From: Bradyrhizobium embrapense
GTDB taxonomy: Bacteria > Pseudomonadota > Alphaproteobacteria > Rhizobiales > Xanthobacteraceae
Reading direction: 5' to 3'
Assembly: GCF_001189235.2 (NCBI RefSeq)
Contig: NZ_LFIP02000004.1
Span: 372,001 to 436,000, forward strand
Length of the DNA stretch: 64,000 nt
The translations under genes and the position numbers were made by a program. This document shows positions 29,575 to 39,279 of this stretch, in pieces. Below the pieces are notes generated by a model that saw only the letters and a list, made by a program, of their open reading frames with translations, was not told the origin of the DNA and did no database searches. Each line of letters starts with the position of its first letter. Within the stretch, counting starts at the first letter, position 1.

Positions 29575-30201
29575 CGGCGAAATATCTCCACCGCCGCAAG
29601 CCTTTACACGGGATGCGGACGGTCACGAGTGGCGGTCGAAGCTGGTTTCAGAGGGTTATCACATCACCCCAAAATGGCCAAGCGGTTGCGGTCCCCGGCG
29701 GTCAATTATGCCAGATATGGTGGGGATGGCCGGGATTGCCAGCCGGCGGGACCGAGCCCGTCCGCGGGCCCGGTACCGGTCCCCCTAGACGGCATGGCCA
29801 CGGCGGCCTGCGGAGCGAACGGACGCCCGCTTTCCCGAGCGGCCCCCCCATCGGGGCCGACGCCTCACGGCGCGGGCAGCGCCCTCTGGCTTCGCCAGTG
29901 CCGGTCCCTCAATCATGCTCTACTCAATGACGCGACGACCGACACTCTGGATCATCACGCGCGCGAACATGATACATCGAGTCACGAGATGATTTTGAAT
30001 CATTCGATTTTTGAATCGTTCAACACTGGATCGATTCAAGCGTCTCACGCGATGCGTGCAATTGTGCGCCGTACTCCGTTGTCCCTCAGTCACACCTATC
30101 GGCTTTGCGTACAGCTTCGATAGCTTCTAACCGCGCGCGGGCCGTTCGCGAAAATCACCGTGATAACGACGCCGAAGAAAACTTCTCTTTGGGGGCGTTG
30201 A
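29575..30201. other. Long divergent intergenic region, glyA / siderophore receptor
   Basis: The left part (29575-29940) is GC-rich, includes nested GGTACCGGTCC-like palindromes near 29770, and must hold the glyA promoter; no clear promoter elements could be fixed. The right part (29940-30130) is much richer in A/T and carries the iron-box-like repeats listed separately. Open frames in it lack coding-like codon use. Confidence 0.5.
29993..30025. promoter_or_regulatory. Tandem ICE-like (iron control element) motifs
   Basis: TTTTGAATCATTCGATT (29993-30009) and TTTTGAATCGTTCAACA (30009-30025) are near-identical direct copies 16 bases apart, each shaped like the Bradyrhizobium ICE TTTAGAA-N3-TTCTAAA. 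The second contains a perfect TTGAA-TCG-TTCAA. TTGAATCG at 30011 also pairs with CGATTCAA at 30032. They lie about 180 bases before the TonB receptor start, where Irr or another iron regulator would act. Confidence 0.45.
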
Positions 30202-32481
30202 ATGACGGACGGATGGATTCGGCCGCAGCGGTTTGCTGCTTCGGCCTTGGTGATGGTTTCGGTTGTTGCTGCGGACAACGCCGTTGCGCAAACGCAATTG
30301 CCCTCCGTGACAGTCGATGCGCCCTCGCACCGGCAAGCCGCGCGATCGCAGCAGCCATCGCAACGGACCACGCACGCACGCAGCGCCGCGCGCCGCGCAA
30401 CAGCCGCGCCAGTGGGCGCGCAGCAACCGGCCGCACAGCAGGCCTCGGGCGCAGGCGGCGGACAGGAGCGCGCCAACGGCCCGGTTACCGGCTATCTGGC
30501 GCGGCAGAGTGCGAGCGGCACCAAGACCAGCACGCCGATCATCCAGACGCCGCAATCGGTGACGGTGATCAGCGCCGAGCAGATCCGCGACCAGAAGATC
30601 GTCAGCAAGTTCGACGAGGTGCTGCGCTATACGCCGGGCGTCATCGGCGGCACCTACGGCGCCGATTTCCGCAACGACTGGTTCATGATCCGCGGCTTCC
30701 CCGCGCAGAACGAGTCGCTGTTCCTCGACGGCCTGCAACTGTTCTACACCTCGTATGCGAGCTGGAAACTGCAGCCGTTCAATCTCGAGCGCGTCGAGGT
30801 GCTGCGCGGTCCGTCCGGCATCCTGTATGGCGGCTCGGCACCGGGCGGCCTCGTCAACGCGGTGAGCAAGCTGCCGCAGGCCGAGCCCATTCGCTACATC
30901 GAGACCGGCGTCAGCAATTTCGGCAATGCCTATACCCAGTTCGACATCGGCGGCGCGACGGCGCAGCCCGGCGGCGGCCAGCTGCAGTATCGCCTGGTCG
31001 GCCAGGCCCAGAGCGGCGGCACCCAGACCGACTATGTTTACGACAACAATTTCTTCTTCGCCCCGTCAGTGACCTGGCGGCCGGATGCCGACACCAGCCT
31101 CACCGTGTTCGGCCTCGCCTCGCACAGCAACACGCGCGCGCTGAACTTCCTGCCCTATGTCGGCACCGTCACCAACGCGCCGTTCGGCCGGATTCCGACC
31201 GGCCTGTTCGCCGGCGACCCTAGCGTCGACCAGTTCCGCCGCGACCAGGAGATGGTCGGCTACCAGTTCCAGAAGAGCGTGAGCGACAACGTCGACTTCC
31301 GCCAGAACGCGCGCATGGCGCATACCGACGTCTACTACGCCGGCCTCTACGGATTGGGCTACGCAACGACGCTGGCGGCCGGCGATATCACCCGCGGCAA
31401 TTTCTACACCCGCGGCATCGCCACCCAGCTCAACCTCGACAATCAGGTCGAATACCGCTTCTCGACCGGCGCGCTGCAGCACACCGCGCTGGTCGGCGTC
31501 GACCTGAAATATTACGGCATCGACGACCGCCAGGGTTTCGGCATGGGCACGAATCTCAACGTGTTCAATCCGGTCTACGGCAACAATCTGCCGTATGGCG
31601 GCCCGCTGTATCAGAACGCCTATCTCACCCAGGGCATGGCCGGGCTCTATCTGCAGGACCAGGTCAAGCTCGATCGCCTGACGGTCGTGCTGTCGGGGCG
31701 CCAGGACTGGGTCGATCTCACCAACAACAACCGGATCGGCGCCGATCAGGGGCGCGACGACAGCAAGTTCTCCGGCCGGGTCGGCGCGATCTACAATTTC
31801 GACTTCGGCGTTGCGCCCTACGTCTCCTACATGACCGGCTACAATCCGGTCATCGGCACCAATGCCGCCGGCCAATTGCTGCTGCCGGAGACCTCCGAGC
31901 AGACCGAGGTCGGCGTCAAATACGAGCCGGTCGGGCTCAACGCGCGGTTCGGCGTCGCGTATTTCGATCTCAAGCGCAAGAACGCGCTGACGACGGATCC
32001 GAACAACACGCTGTTCCAGACCCAGAACGGCGAGGTCACCTCTCGCGGCGTCGAGCTCGAGGCGGTCGCGAACATCACGCGGGATTTCAAGCTGGTGGCG
32101 AGCTACACCAATTACGAGCTGTTCGTCAGCAAGGACCTCAATCCCGCCCTGATCGGCACCGTGCCGACCAACACGCCGCGGCAGCTCGCCTCGGTGTGGA
32201 CCGACTATACGTTCCGCGACGGGCCGCTGAACGGCTTCGGTTTCGGCGGCGGCGTGCGCTATGTCGGCTCGTCCTTTGCCGATACCGCGAACACCGCGCG
32301 CGTCCCCGGGGTCGTGCTCGGCGACCTCGCCTTGCATTACGAGTGGGACAACAACTGGCGCGCGGCGCTCAATGTGGTGAACGTCACAGACAAGATCTAC
32401 GTCGCGAGCTGCGCGACCATCAGTTCGTGTTACTACGGCGATCGCCGGCGCATCACGGCAAGCCTCGCCTACAAATGGTGA
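30202..32481 (+). CDS. TonB-dependent siderophore receptor (FhuA/FpvA-like)
   Basis: A 759-residue outer-membrane receptor. A signal peptide (about residues 1-29, ending NAVAQ) leads to LPSVTVDAP, a TonB-box-like start, then a Gln/Ala/Arg-rich linker to about residue 95. The plug has TPQSVTVISAEQIRDQKI, LRYTPGVIGGTYG, FMIRGFPAQNESLFLDGLQL and RVEVLRGPSGILYGGSAPGG; the barrel ends in RRRITASLAYKW with terminal aromatic. This matches ferric-hydroxamate/siderophore receptors. Iron-box-like repeats lie upstream and a strong terminator follows. Ligand is unknown; no siderophore biosynthesis genes are nearby. Confidence 0.92.
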   Translation: MTDGWIRPQRFAASALVMVSVVAADNAVAQTQLPSVTVDAPSHRQAARSQQPSQRTTHARSAARRATAAPVGAQQPAAQQASGAGGGQERANGPVTGYLARQSASGTKTSTPIIQTPQSVTVISAEQIRDQKIVSKFDEVLRYTPGVIGGTYGADFRNDWFMIRGFPAQNESLFLDGLQLFYTSYASWKLQPFNLERVEVLRGPSGILYGGSAPGGLVNAVSKLPQAEPIRYIETGVSNFGNAYTQFDIGGATAQPGGGQLQYRLVGQAQSGGTQTDYVYDNNFFFAPSVTWRPDADTSLTVFGLASHSNTRALNFLPYVGTVTNAPFGRIPTGLFAGDPSVDQFRRDQEMVGYQFQKSVSDNVDFRQNARMAHTDVYYAGLYGLGYATTLAAGDITRGNFYTRGIATQLNLDNQVEYRFSTGALQHTALVGVDLKYYGIDDRQGFGMGTNLNVFNPVYGNNLPYGGPLYQNAYLTQGMAGLYLQDQVKLDRLTVVLSGRQDWVDLTNNNRIGADQGRDDSKFSGRVGAIYNFDFGVAPYVSYMTGYNPVIGTNAAGQLLLPETSEQTEVGVKYEPVGLNARFGVAYFDLKRKNALTTDPNNTLFQTQNGEVTSRGVELEAVANITRDFKLVASYTNYELFVSKDLNPALIGTVPTNTPRQLASVWTDYTFRDGPLNGFGFGGGVRYVGSSFADTANTARVPGVVLGDLALHYEWDNNWRAALNVVNVTDKIYVASCATISSCYYGDRRRITASLAYKW

Positions 32482-32620
32482 GCATGCCGCGAAACATTCT
32501 GTTCACAAAACGATGATCGAGGGGCGACGTTCAGCCACCTCTCTTTTTTGATCCTCGTCAGGGTGGTGTCAGCAAGCCGCGCTAGGTTTTCGCCGCGGCA
32601 ACGCTTGCCGCGCCCAGACT

Positions 32621-32658
32621 GGCCCGCTCCGAATTGCGAGCCCCGGAGCGGGCCTTTT
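32621..32658 (+). terminator. Intrinsic terminator after siderophore receptor
   Basis: GGCCCGCTCCG (32621-32631) pairs perfectly with CGGAGCGGGCC (32644-32654), 11 bp, followed by TTTT on the plus strand. Confidence 0.88.
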
Positions 32659-32709
32659 ACATGCCGGGAGCATGTCAGGACTTCACGCGACCGCAAGTTC
32701 GCATCCCGC

Positions 32710-34922
32710 TCACCATCGATAGCGCAGCCCCGCATAGATTGCCCTGCCCGTTCCGGGCTCGAACAACGGTGATGCCGCATTGGCGCGGTCGATGATGCTG
32801 GCGCTCGCGATATAGGCCTTGTTGGCGATGTTGCGCGCCTCGATATAGCCGGACACCGGGCCGCCATTGTCGAAGCCTGCCTTGAGCCCCCAGATCGCGT
32901 AGGCCGACGTCATCAGCGTGTTGGCGCTGTCGACGAAATAGGCCTGCGGCACCCATTCCAGATTCGGGCCGACGTAGAGCCCGGTCGGATGCTTGTAGAG
33001 CAGCTCCGCCCGCACGAAGTGGCGCGGTGCCCCCGGCAACTGATTGTTGCCGAACACCGGATCGTTGTCGAAGCGGAAATCGTTCAGGGTGTAGGCGATG
33101 TTCAGCCAGACCTTGTCCGGCGCCTGGCCGCCGACGAAGAGGTCGCGGAAGATCGCCGCGCCCGCCCCGGCCTCGATCCCCTGATGGACCGTCTTGTTGG
33201 CGTTGGTGATGTTGCAATTGCCGAACGCGCTGTAGAGGCACAGCAGTTCGTTGTCGATTTCGGACCGAAGAGCGTGACCTCCCAGGCATAGTCCGGCCGC
33301 TTCATGCGGGTGCCGACCTCGTAGGTCGTCGCGGTCTGCGGCTTGATCGAAAAGAACGGAATGTTGGGCAAGGTCGGATTGAGGAAGTTCGGGCTGACGC
33401 TCTCGCCGAAGCTCGGCACTTCGGCGCTGCGCGAGACGTTGCCGAACACTTGCCAGCTCGGATCGACCTGCCAGAGCAGGCCGGTCTTGGGGCTCCACAG
33501 GCTGAAGCTGCTGCGGCCGTTGAGATCGCCATTGGTCGAGAAGTTGACGTGCTGGTCGCGCACCGCGAACAGATATTGCGTGCCGGCGATGAAGGCGACC
33601 TTGGGCAGGAAGTAGAACGAATTCTCCGCGAACGCCGAATAGTTCTCCGGGGTCTGCCACAACGACGACGTCTGCGCGCCTTTGAAGCCGCCGACATTGA
33701 CGAATTGCTGGGCATCGATCGTGCCGTTGACGACGTTGACGCCGGCGACGAAGCGGTTGCGGAAGCCGCCGATGACGCGGTCGTCGGTGACTTTCGCAAA
33801 GCCGCCATAGTCCTGGTAGCGATAGTCCAGCCACTGGAAGATCGGATGCATCAGATGCCGGTCGACGCCGAACGCGCCGAATTCGAGCTTGACGTCGTCG
33901 ACGCGGATGGTCGTCTTGTTGGCGACCCGCACAGTGTCGATGTTGCGCTGCCAGTCATTGGCGACATTGAGAGGTGCAGCCGTGGTCGGCGACGTCAGCG
34001 CCGTAGTCCGGTCGACGCTGCCGGGGATGCGCTGACGCACCTCGTTGGCATTCAGGTAGAACCGGGTCTCGACGTCGGGCGAGATCTGGTAGCCGACATT
34101 GGCGCTGAGCTTGTTGCTCGAGCCGAAACTGTGATCGCGGAAGCCGTCGGAGGCCTGCGTGGACGCGGTGACGAAGCCGTCCCACGGTCCGTTTGCGCCA
34201 CCGGCATTGACCTGCAGCCGCCTCGTGTCGAACGCGCCGAAGTCGAACGAGGCGCCATTCGGGTTCGGATCGCGTCCGGTCGGCGTGACGAAATTGATTG
34301 CCCCGCCGAGCGAATTGGCGCCGAACTGCAGCGCGTTGCCGCCCTTGTAGACATCGACATATTTGTACGCGGTCGGGTCGATCTCCTGAAAATCACCGTA
34401 GCCGTCGGAGGTGTTGATCGGAATGCCGTCCATAGTGAGCTCGATGCCGCGCAGATGGAAATTGCGCGACAGGCCGGAGCCGCGGATCGACAGCCGCGTA
34501 TCGTCGCCCCATTTCGGCTGCGCGAACACGCCGGGAACATAGTCGAGGATGTCCTTGATCGTGTTGGCCACAGTCGAGTTGCGGTAGGCCGCGGCCGGCA
34601 CCAGCGCGACGCCGCCCGGGGTGTTGTTGATTTCCTTCAGCGCCTGTTGTGCCGACAGCACGGCGAGCGCGGCGCGGGCGCCGCCGCCCTCACCATTGGC
34701 CGCTTGCACGGGCGCGGCAGGAAGGCGCGCGGTCCGCGCCGGGGCGCTGCGCACGGCGCGCCGCTGCGGACGCACCGATGCGTCCCGCCGCGGCTGCGGT
34801 GCGTCGACCGTGACTGATGGGAGTGTCGATTGCGATGTGGACTGAGCGCTTGCAGGCGAGATGAATGCTGCGGCGGTGCCGGCGAGCGCACAGGCTCGCA
34901 GCCGCGCGATGGCGAATGACAT
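32710..34922 (-). pseudogene. TonB-dependent receptor with single-base frameshift
   Basis: A complete receptor of about 737 residues can be rebuilt if one base is added near 33266. From 34922 the first frame gives a signal peptide (MSFAIARLRACALAGTAAAF), the TonB-box-like LPSVTVDAP, the plug with LDYVPGVFAQPKWGDDTRLS and KGGNALQFGANSLGGAINFV, and barrel strands as far as AWEVTLF. The frame then runs into nonsense and stops at 33102. The shifted frame resumes RSEIDNELLCLYSAFGNCNI and continues to GRAIYAGLRYRW, the proper C-terminal barrel strand. A C missing from CTCTTC(C)GGTCC explains it. It resembles the FecA/CirA-type group; a DUF2946 gene lies 53 bases upstream. It is either a true inactivation or a sequencing error. 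Confidence 0.85.
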
Positions 34923-34975
34923 GGCTGGACTCCGGATTTGAACTGACGAGCGGGATGCGCCGAAGCGGGGCGCGG

Positions 34976-35359
34976 TCAGGTCAGTGCCGGAGGTCCGCGG
35001 GACTGATGGTCGTAGGACCGGAAACGCGCAACGAACCGCGCCTCGAACGCACGGATCGTCGTGACCGCAACCGGCAGCCGTGCGCTGAATGCAAATGCCG
35101 GGGGCGGCAGCGCGCCGGTGACGTGATGACCGACGCACAGCGGACAGTGGATCGCGCCGCTTCGCCCGCTCTTGCCCGCATCGTCGTGCGCCGGATCGGC
35201 GTCAGTGCTGTTGATGCAGAGGATCTGGTCGGCCGCCCCGGCCACAGGCGATATGCCGGCGACGAGGAGGCTTGACAGGATGACGTTGAGGACAAGCGCG
35301 TAGGCTGCGACAAACGCCGCCGCGCTGCCCACACGCTGCCTGAAAACGAACCGCCTCAT
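34976..35359 (-). CDS. DUF2946 family small exported/membrane protein
   Basis: A 127-residue protein with one N-terminal hydrophobic segment (SAAAFVAAYALVLNVILSSL) and a cysteine-containing periplasmic region, with CINSTDADPAHDD and IHCPLCVGHH. This layout (membrane helix, DxxH, CxxC-H) fits DUF2946, often found with TonB receptors and copper genes. A metal-related role is inferred only from that association and the Cys/His residues. It lies 53 bases before the broken TonB receptor, on the same strand, so they are probably one operon. Confidence 0.75.
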   Translation of the reverse strand: MRRFVFRQRVGSAAAFVAAYALVLNVILSSLLVAGISPVAGAADQILCINSTDADPAHDDAGKSGRSGAIHCPLCVGHHVTGALPPPAFAFSARLPVAVTTIRAFEARFVARFRSYDHQSRGPPALT

Positions 35360-35490
35360 CTCATACCCCGCCTCACGCCTATCACAGCGCAAGAGCGAGT
35401 CAAAACGCATCGGCCGCCGATTCGACCGATCGCGCGGCGGTGTTGCGGGCGGGCCATGTGACGAACTGTCCTGCGGGCTACGAGCCGAGG

Positions 35491-35772
35491 TCAGAATGCA
35501 CCCTTGAACTGCGCGACATAGTCGGGGCTGCCATAGACCCACATCGGCTCGTCGCATGGCTGCGGGCCTACATCGTTCATGCAGGCAGCACTCCAGGGTG
35601 GAGCCGCGATCTGGCGCCCGACGATCCGGTATCCCTGCGGTCCGCCGCCGATTGCAGGCCCCGTGCCGACATGCGCGCGGTCGCTGCCTTTGCCGGTTCG
35701 CGCATCGGCATTGTCCTGGGTCGCGAGAGATAGAGCCAGCATGAGCGCCGCCAGAAAGTCGATCGCCTTCAT
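35491..35772 (-). CDS. Small secreted hypothetical protein
   Basis: A 93-residue protein with a signal peptide (MKAIDFLAALMLALSLATQ, cleavage likely after DNADA). The mature part is Gly/Pro-rich, has a cysteine pair in ACMNDVGPQPCDEPMW, and ends SPDYVAQFKGAF. I recognise no named family. It lies upstream of the DUF2946 gene on the same strand with a 131-base gap, so it may belong to the same metal-related group. Codon use matches the neighbours. Confidence 0.65.
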   Translation of the reverse strand: MKAIDFLAALMLALSLATQDNADARTGKGSDRAHVGTGPAIGGGPQGYRIVGRQIAAPPWSAACMNDVGPQPCDEPMWVYGSPDYVAQFKGAF

Positions 35773-35911
35773 CGTTCAGCCGCCTTGATTGTGCCTCGCG
35801 CAAGCGAGGTGTGTGCGTTGTTGAAAGGAAGACCGGGATCGGAGCTTGGATATTTCCCGGTCACGCAAATGTTGGCGGCGCGGCCCGCTGGCAGCTCGAT
35901 GGATTCAAGGC

Positions 35912-37411
35912 CTAATCTTCATTCGCCTTGAACCGCCCGAGTCCCCTCAGCACGAACGGCGCCAACAGCGCGATCAGCGCGATGCCGAGCAGCGTGGCCG
36001 ACATCGGGCTTTGCAGCAGCACCATGGGATCGCCGAGGCTGATCGCCAGCGCGCGGCGCAGTTGGCTTTCGGCGATCGGCCCGAGGATCAACCCGATCAC
36101 GACAGGCGCGATCGGAAAATCGAACCGCCGCATCAGGAAACCCATCACGCCGAACGCTGCCAGCATCGACAGTTCGACGACCGACGGCTTTGCCGCGATC
36201 GTGCCCATGGTCGCGAACACCAAAATGCCGGCATAGAGCCACGCTTGCGGGATCGCGAGCAGCCGCACCCACAAGCCCACCAGCGGCAGGTTGAGCACCA
36301 GCAGCATGCCGTTGGCAATGAACAGGCTCGCGATCAGGCCCCACACCAGATCGGGCCGTTCCGCGAACAGCAGCGGCCCGGGGTTGAGGCCGTATTGCTG
36401 GAAGCCCGCCAGCATCATCGCCGCGGTGGCCGAGGTCGGCAGCCCGAGCGTCAGCAGCGGCACTAGCGTGCCGGCGGCGGAGGCGTTGTTGGCGGCCTCC
36501 GGTCCGGCGACGCCTTCGATCGCGCCCTTGCCGAATTCCTTCGGATATTTGGTCAGGCGCCGCTCGGTTGAATAGGACAGGAAGGTCGGGATCTCGGCGC
36601 CGCCGGCCGGCAGCGCCCCGATCGGAAAGCCGAACAGCGTGCCGCGCAGCCACGGCTTCCACGAGCGTCGCCAGTCCTCCCGCGTCATCCACAGCGAGCC
36701 TCGCACCGGCTCGAGCTTCTCCTCGGCATGGTGGCGGCGCGAGGCGACATAGAGCGCCTCGCCCACCGCGAACAGGCCGACTGCAAGCGTCGTCACCTCG
36801 ACGCCGTCGAGCAACTCCGGAATACCAAATGCAAGCCGCGCCTGGCCGGTGAGCTTGTCGATGCCGACCAGCCCGAGCGTGAGGCCGATGAACAGGCTGG
36901 TGAGGCCCCGGACCGGCGAGTCACCGAAGGTCGCAGACACCGTGACGAAGGCGACGCACATCAGCGCGAAGTAATCCTCCGGCCCGAACCGGACCGCGAA
37001 GTCGACCAGCCATGGCGCGAGGAACGCGAGGCCGATGGTGGCGATGGTGCCGGCCACGAACGAGCCGATCGCCGAGGTCGCCAGCGCCGGGCCGCCGCGG
37101 CCGGCCTTGGCCATCTTGTTGCCCTCGAGCGCGGTCGCCATCGACGCGCTTTCGCCCGGCGTGTTGATCAGGATCGCGGTGGTCGAGCCGCCGTACATGC
37201 CGCCATAGTAGATCCCGGCGAACATGATCAGCGAGCCGCCGGGATCGAGCTTGTAGGTCACCGGCAGCAGCAGCGCGACCGTCAGCGCCGGGCCGATGCC
37301 CGGCAGCACGCCGACCGCGGTGCCGAGGAACACGCCGATCAGGGCGTAGAGCAGGTTCATCGGCTGCATGGCGACCGCCATGCCGTGCGCCAGCGCGGCG
37401 AATGTCTCCAT
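35912..37411 (-). CDS. tctA: Tripartite tricarboxylate transporter large permease TctA
   Basis: A 499-residue membrane protein of about 12 helices. The family motif region GVFLGTAVGVLPGIGPALTV is at residues 22-41, followed by GIYYGGMYGGSTTAILINTP GES; near residue 275, GAIEGVAGPEAANNASAAG is also typical. It forms the channel that, with TctB, takes up a carboxylate delivered by TctC, driven by ion gradient. Its ATG overlaps the TctB stop by one base (TGATG), so translation is coupled. This assigns the start firmly. Confidence 0.95.
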   Translation of the reverse strand: METFAALAHGMAVAMQPMNLLYALIGVFLGTAVGVLPGIGPALTVALLLPVTYKLDPGGSLIMFAGIYYGGMYGGSTTAILINTPGESASMATALEGNKMAKAGRGGPALATSAIGSFVAGTIATIGLAFLAPWLVDFAVRFGPEDYFALMCVAFVTVSATFGDSPVRGLTSLFIGLTLGLVGIDKLTGQARLAFGIPELLDGVEVTTLAVGLFAVGEALYVASRRHHAEEKLEPVRGSLWMTREDWRRSWKPWLRGTLFGFPIGALPAGGAEIPTFLSYSTERRLTKYPKEFGKGAIEGVAGPEAANNASAAGTLVPLLTLGLPTSATAAMMLAGFQQYGLNPGPLLFAERPDLVWGLIASLFIANGMLLVLNLPLVGLWVRLLAIPQAWLYAGILVFATMGTIAAKPSVVELSMLAAFGVMGFLMRRFDFPIAPVVIGLILGPIAESQLRRALAISLGDPMVLLQSPMSATLLGIALIALLAPFVLRGLGRFKANED

Positions 37412-37911
37412 CACAGCAGTCGCTCCAGCGGGCCGGCGGGAAGGCTGAGCGTCAACAGCTTGTCGAACGCCAGGTAGATGAGGGTCGTGATCGCGAGCGC
37501 GATGACGGTGTCGGCCGCGACAGCGCGCCGGCCGAAGGCAGCCGACGTGGTGACGAACAGCGCCGAGGTGGCGAGGATGAAGCCGCCTCCGAAGCCGATG
37601 ATGCCGATCAGCAGCGCAAGGCCGCCGATGATCAGCCACACCGGTTTCGGATCCATGCTCTCGCGCGGCGGCAGCCTGCCGCGCAGCGCGTCGATCAGAT
37701 TGCCAGCCGCCAGGATGACGAGGCCGACCGCGATCACGATCGGCATCGCCTCCGGCCCCATCCCGTACATCGTGGTCGCCGGCAGCTTGCTCGCGTCCCA
37801 CACCAGCACCGCGGCGAGGACAACGAGCGCGGCCGCAATGGCGAGACCCGCGCGATCGATCCGCCGCGGCGGCTCGCGCGGGAGATTGTCGGAAGCCGTG
37901 TCCGGCGTCAT
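37411..37911 (-). CDS. tctB: Tripartite tricarboxylate transporter small subunit TctB
   Basis: A 166-residue protein with four predicted membrane segments: LAIAAALVVLAAVLVW, AMPIVIAVGLVILAAG, VWLIIGGLALLIGIIGFGGG plus ILATSALFVT, and AADTVIALAITTLIYLAF. Length and topology fit TctB, the poorly conserved small permease subunit. The gene overlaps the tctC stop-start junction by four bases and tctA by one, giving a tight tctC-tctB-tctA unit. Confidence 0.9.
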   Translation of the reverse strand: MTPDTASDNLPREPPRRIDRAGLAIAAALVVLAAVLVWDASKLPATTMYGMGPEAMPIVIAVGLVILAAGNLIDALRGRLPPRESMDPKPVWLIIGGLALLIGIIGFGGGFILATSALFVTTSAAFGRRAVAADTVIALAITTLIYLAFDKLLTLSLPAGPLERLL

Positions 37912-38876
37912 GACTTCACGAGGCCGACGGACTTCAACACCTCGGTGACGCGCGCGATCTCCTTGTTCAGGAAATCGGCGAACGCATCGCCGCCGAGATA
38001 GGCGTCATCCCAGCCCTTCTGCTTCAGGATGCCCTTCCAGGCGTCGGACTTCACCATCTTCTCGACGGCATCGCCAAGCGCCTTGCGCTGCTCCGGCGTG
38101 ATGCCGGGCGGCGCCACCACCGAGCGCCAGTTGGCCAGCACGAGGTCAATCCCCTGCTCCTTGAAGGTCGGGATGTCGACACCGGGCAGCCGCTGCGCCG
38201 AGGTCACGCCGAGCGCGCGCAGCTTGCCGGCCTTGATCTGGCCTTCGTACTCGCTAAGGCCGGAAATGCCGGCCGTGACCTTGCCGCCGAGAATGGCGGC
38301 GAGCGACTCGCCACCGCCCGAGAACGGAATGTAGTTGATCTTCTTGGCGTCGGCGCCGACCGTGCCCGCGAACAGCGCCGCCATCACGTGGTCAACGCCG
38401 CCGGCCGAGCCGCCGGCAAAGGTCACCTTGGCGATATCGGCCTTCAGCGCAACGGCGAGGTCCTGCGCCGTCTTGATCGGCGAACTCGCCGGCACCACGA
38501 TCACCTGGGTCTCCTCGGTCAGGCGCGCGATCGGCGTCACCTGATCCAGCGTCACCGGCGACTTGTTCATGGCGAGCGCACCCACCATGACGAAGCCGTT
38601 CACCATCATCTGGTTGCCGTCGCCCTTGGCGCCGTTGACGAACTGCGCGATGCCGACGCTGCCGCCGGCGCCGGGCACGTTGGTGACCTGGACGCTGCGC
38701 GCGACACCGGCGGCGACCAGCACCTGCTGCATCGAGCGCGCGGTCTGATCCCAGCCACCGCCAGGCGCTGCCGGCGCCATCAGCTTGAGCTCGAGCTGCT
38801 GCGCCGGCGCCGGCCCGCTCGCCCCAAGCAACAGCGCGACGACGGCGCCGAACAGGCGCATGTGGGACGAGATCAT
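37908..38876 (-). CDS. tctC: Tripartite tricarboxylate transporter substrate-binding protein TctC (Bug)
   Basis: A 322-residue periplasmic protein. The signal peptide MRLFGAVVALLLGASGPAPA may be preceded by five residues from the chosen ATG. LELKLMAPAAPGGGWDQTAR, VTNVPGAGGSVGIAQFV and VTFAGGSAGGVDHVMAALFA match the branch of TctC with the GGGWD motif, as in known citrate/tricarboxylate TctC, rather than the GGSTD type seen at 19987. A very strong ribosome binding site CAGGAGGAAG precedes the start. It leads the tctCBA operon. Citrate or a related tricarboxylate is a reasonable guess. Confidence 0.93.
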   Translation of the reverse strand: MISSHMRLFGAVVALLLGASGPAPAQQLELKLMAPAAPGGGWDQTARSMQQVLVAAGVARSVQVTNVPGAGGSVGIAQFVNGAKGDGNQMMVNGFVMVGALAMNKSPVTLDQVTPIARLTEETQVIVVPASSPIKTAQDLAVALKADIAKVTFAGGSAGGVDHVMAALFAGTVGADAKKINYIPFSGGGESLAAILGGKVTAGISGLSEYEGQIKAGKLRALGVTSAQRLPGVDIPTFKEQGIDLVLANWRSVVAPPGITPEQRKALGDAVEKMVKSDAWKGILKQKGWDDAYLGGDAFADFLNKEIARVTEVLKSVGLVKS

Positions 38877-39279
38877 GGGGCTTCCTCCTGGATTTTCTGA
38901 CGCGCCCCGCCGATCGCAGGCACGTCCAGTCGCGTGGTCGCATCGCCAATCGAAACGCGCGAGTTCGGGTTATGGAATCGCGCGCGGAGCTCGCGTCTGC
39001 GCGTCCTTAGCGACCATTCGCCACAGCCTTCGGCAAGCCCGCGGCGCAACTACGCCGTGCTGCAAATCGCCGCACCTCGCTGATCGCTTTTCGCTTGCCA
39101 TGATTTGAGCGAGGGTCGGCCGGCTCGCTCGAAGTCGGCTCAGCAGATGCCGCAGATCAAAATCGCGTCGCGACGGCATACCGCCGCAACACAAGCCGCC
39201 GGCTGGTCAAACTATAGGAACCATCGTGGCTTTTTCCCGTTCCACCTCGGCCGATAGATACGGCATTGGAGGAGAGAAG
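38877..39279. other. Divergent intergenic region, tctC / exported stress protein
   Basis: About 400 bases without a credible gene. The left end has the tctC ribosome binding site; the right end has the EcfG-type promoter described separately. The middle (38940-39200) is unremarkable, and possible short frames there have poor codon use. Confidence 0.5.
39217..39241 (+). promoter_or_regulatory. EcfG-type general stress promoter
   Basis: GGAAC (39217-39221), then 16 bases, then CGTT (39238-39241): an exact match to the GGAAC-N16/17-CGTT consensus of the alphaproteobacterial general stress sigma factor EcfG. It lies 38 bases upstream of the ATG at 39280, an ideal distance. Confidence 0.75.

Noticed and set aside
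35102..35334. Alternative Arg/Ser-rich frame overlapping the DUF2946 gene
   Set aside because: Out of frame with the membrane helix and CxxC motif; typical composition of a shadow frame.
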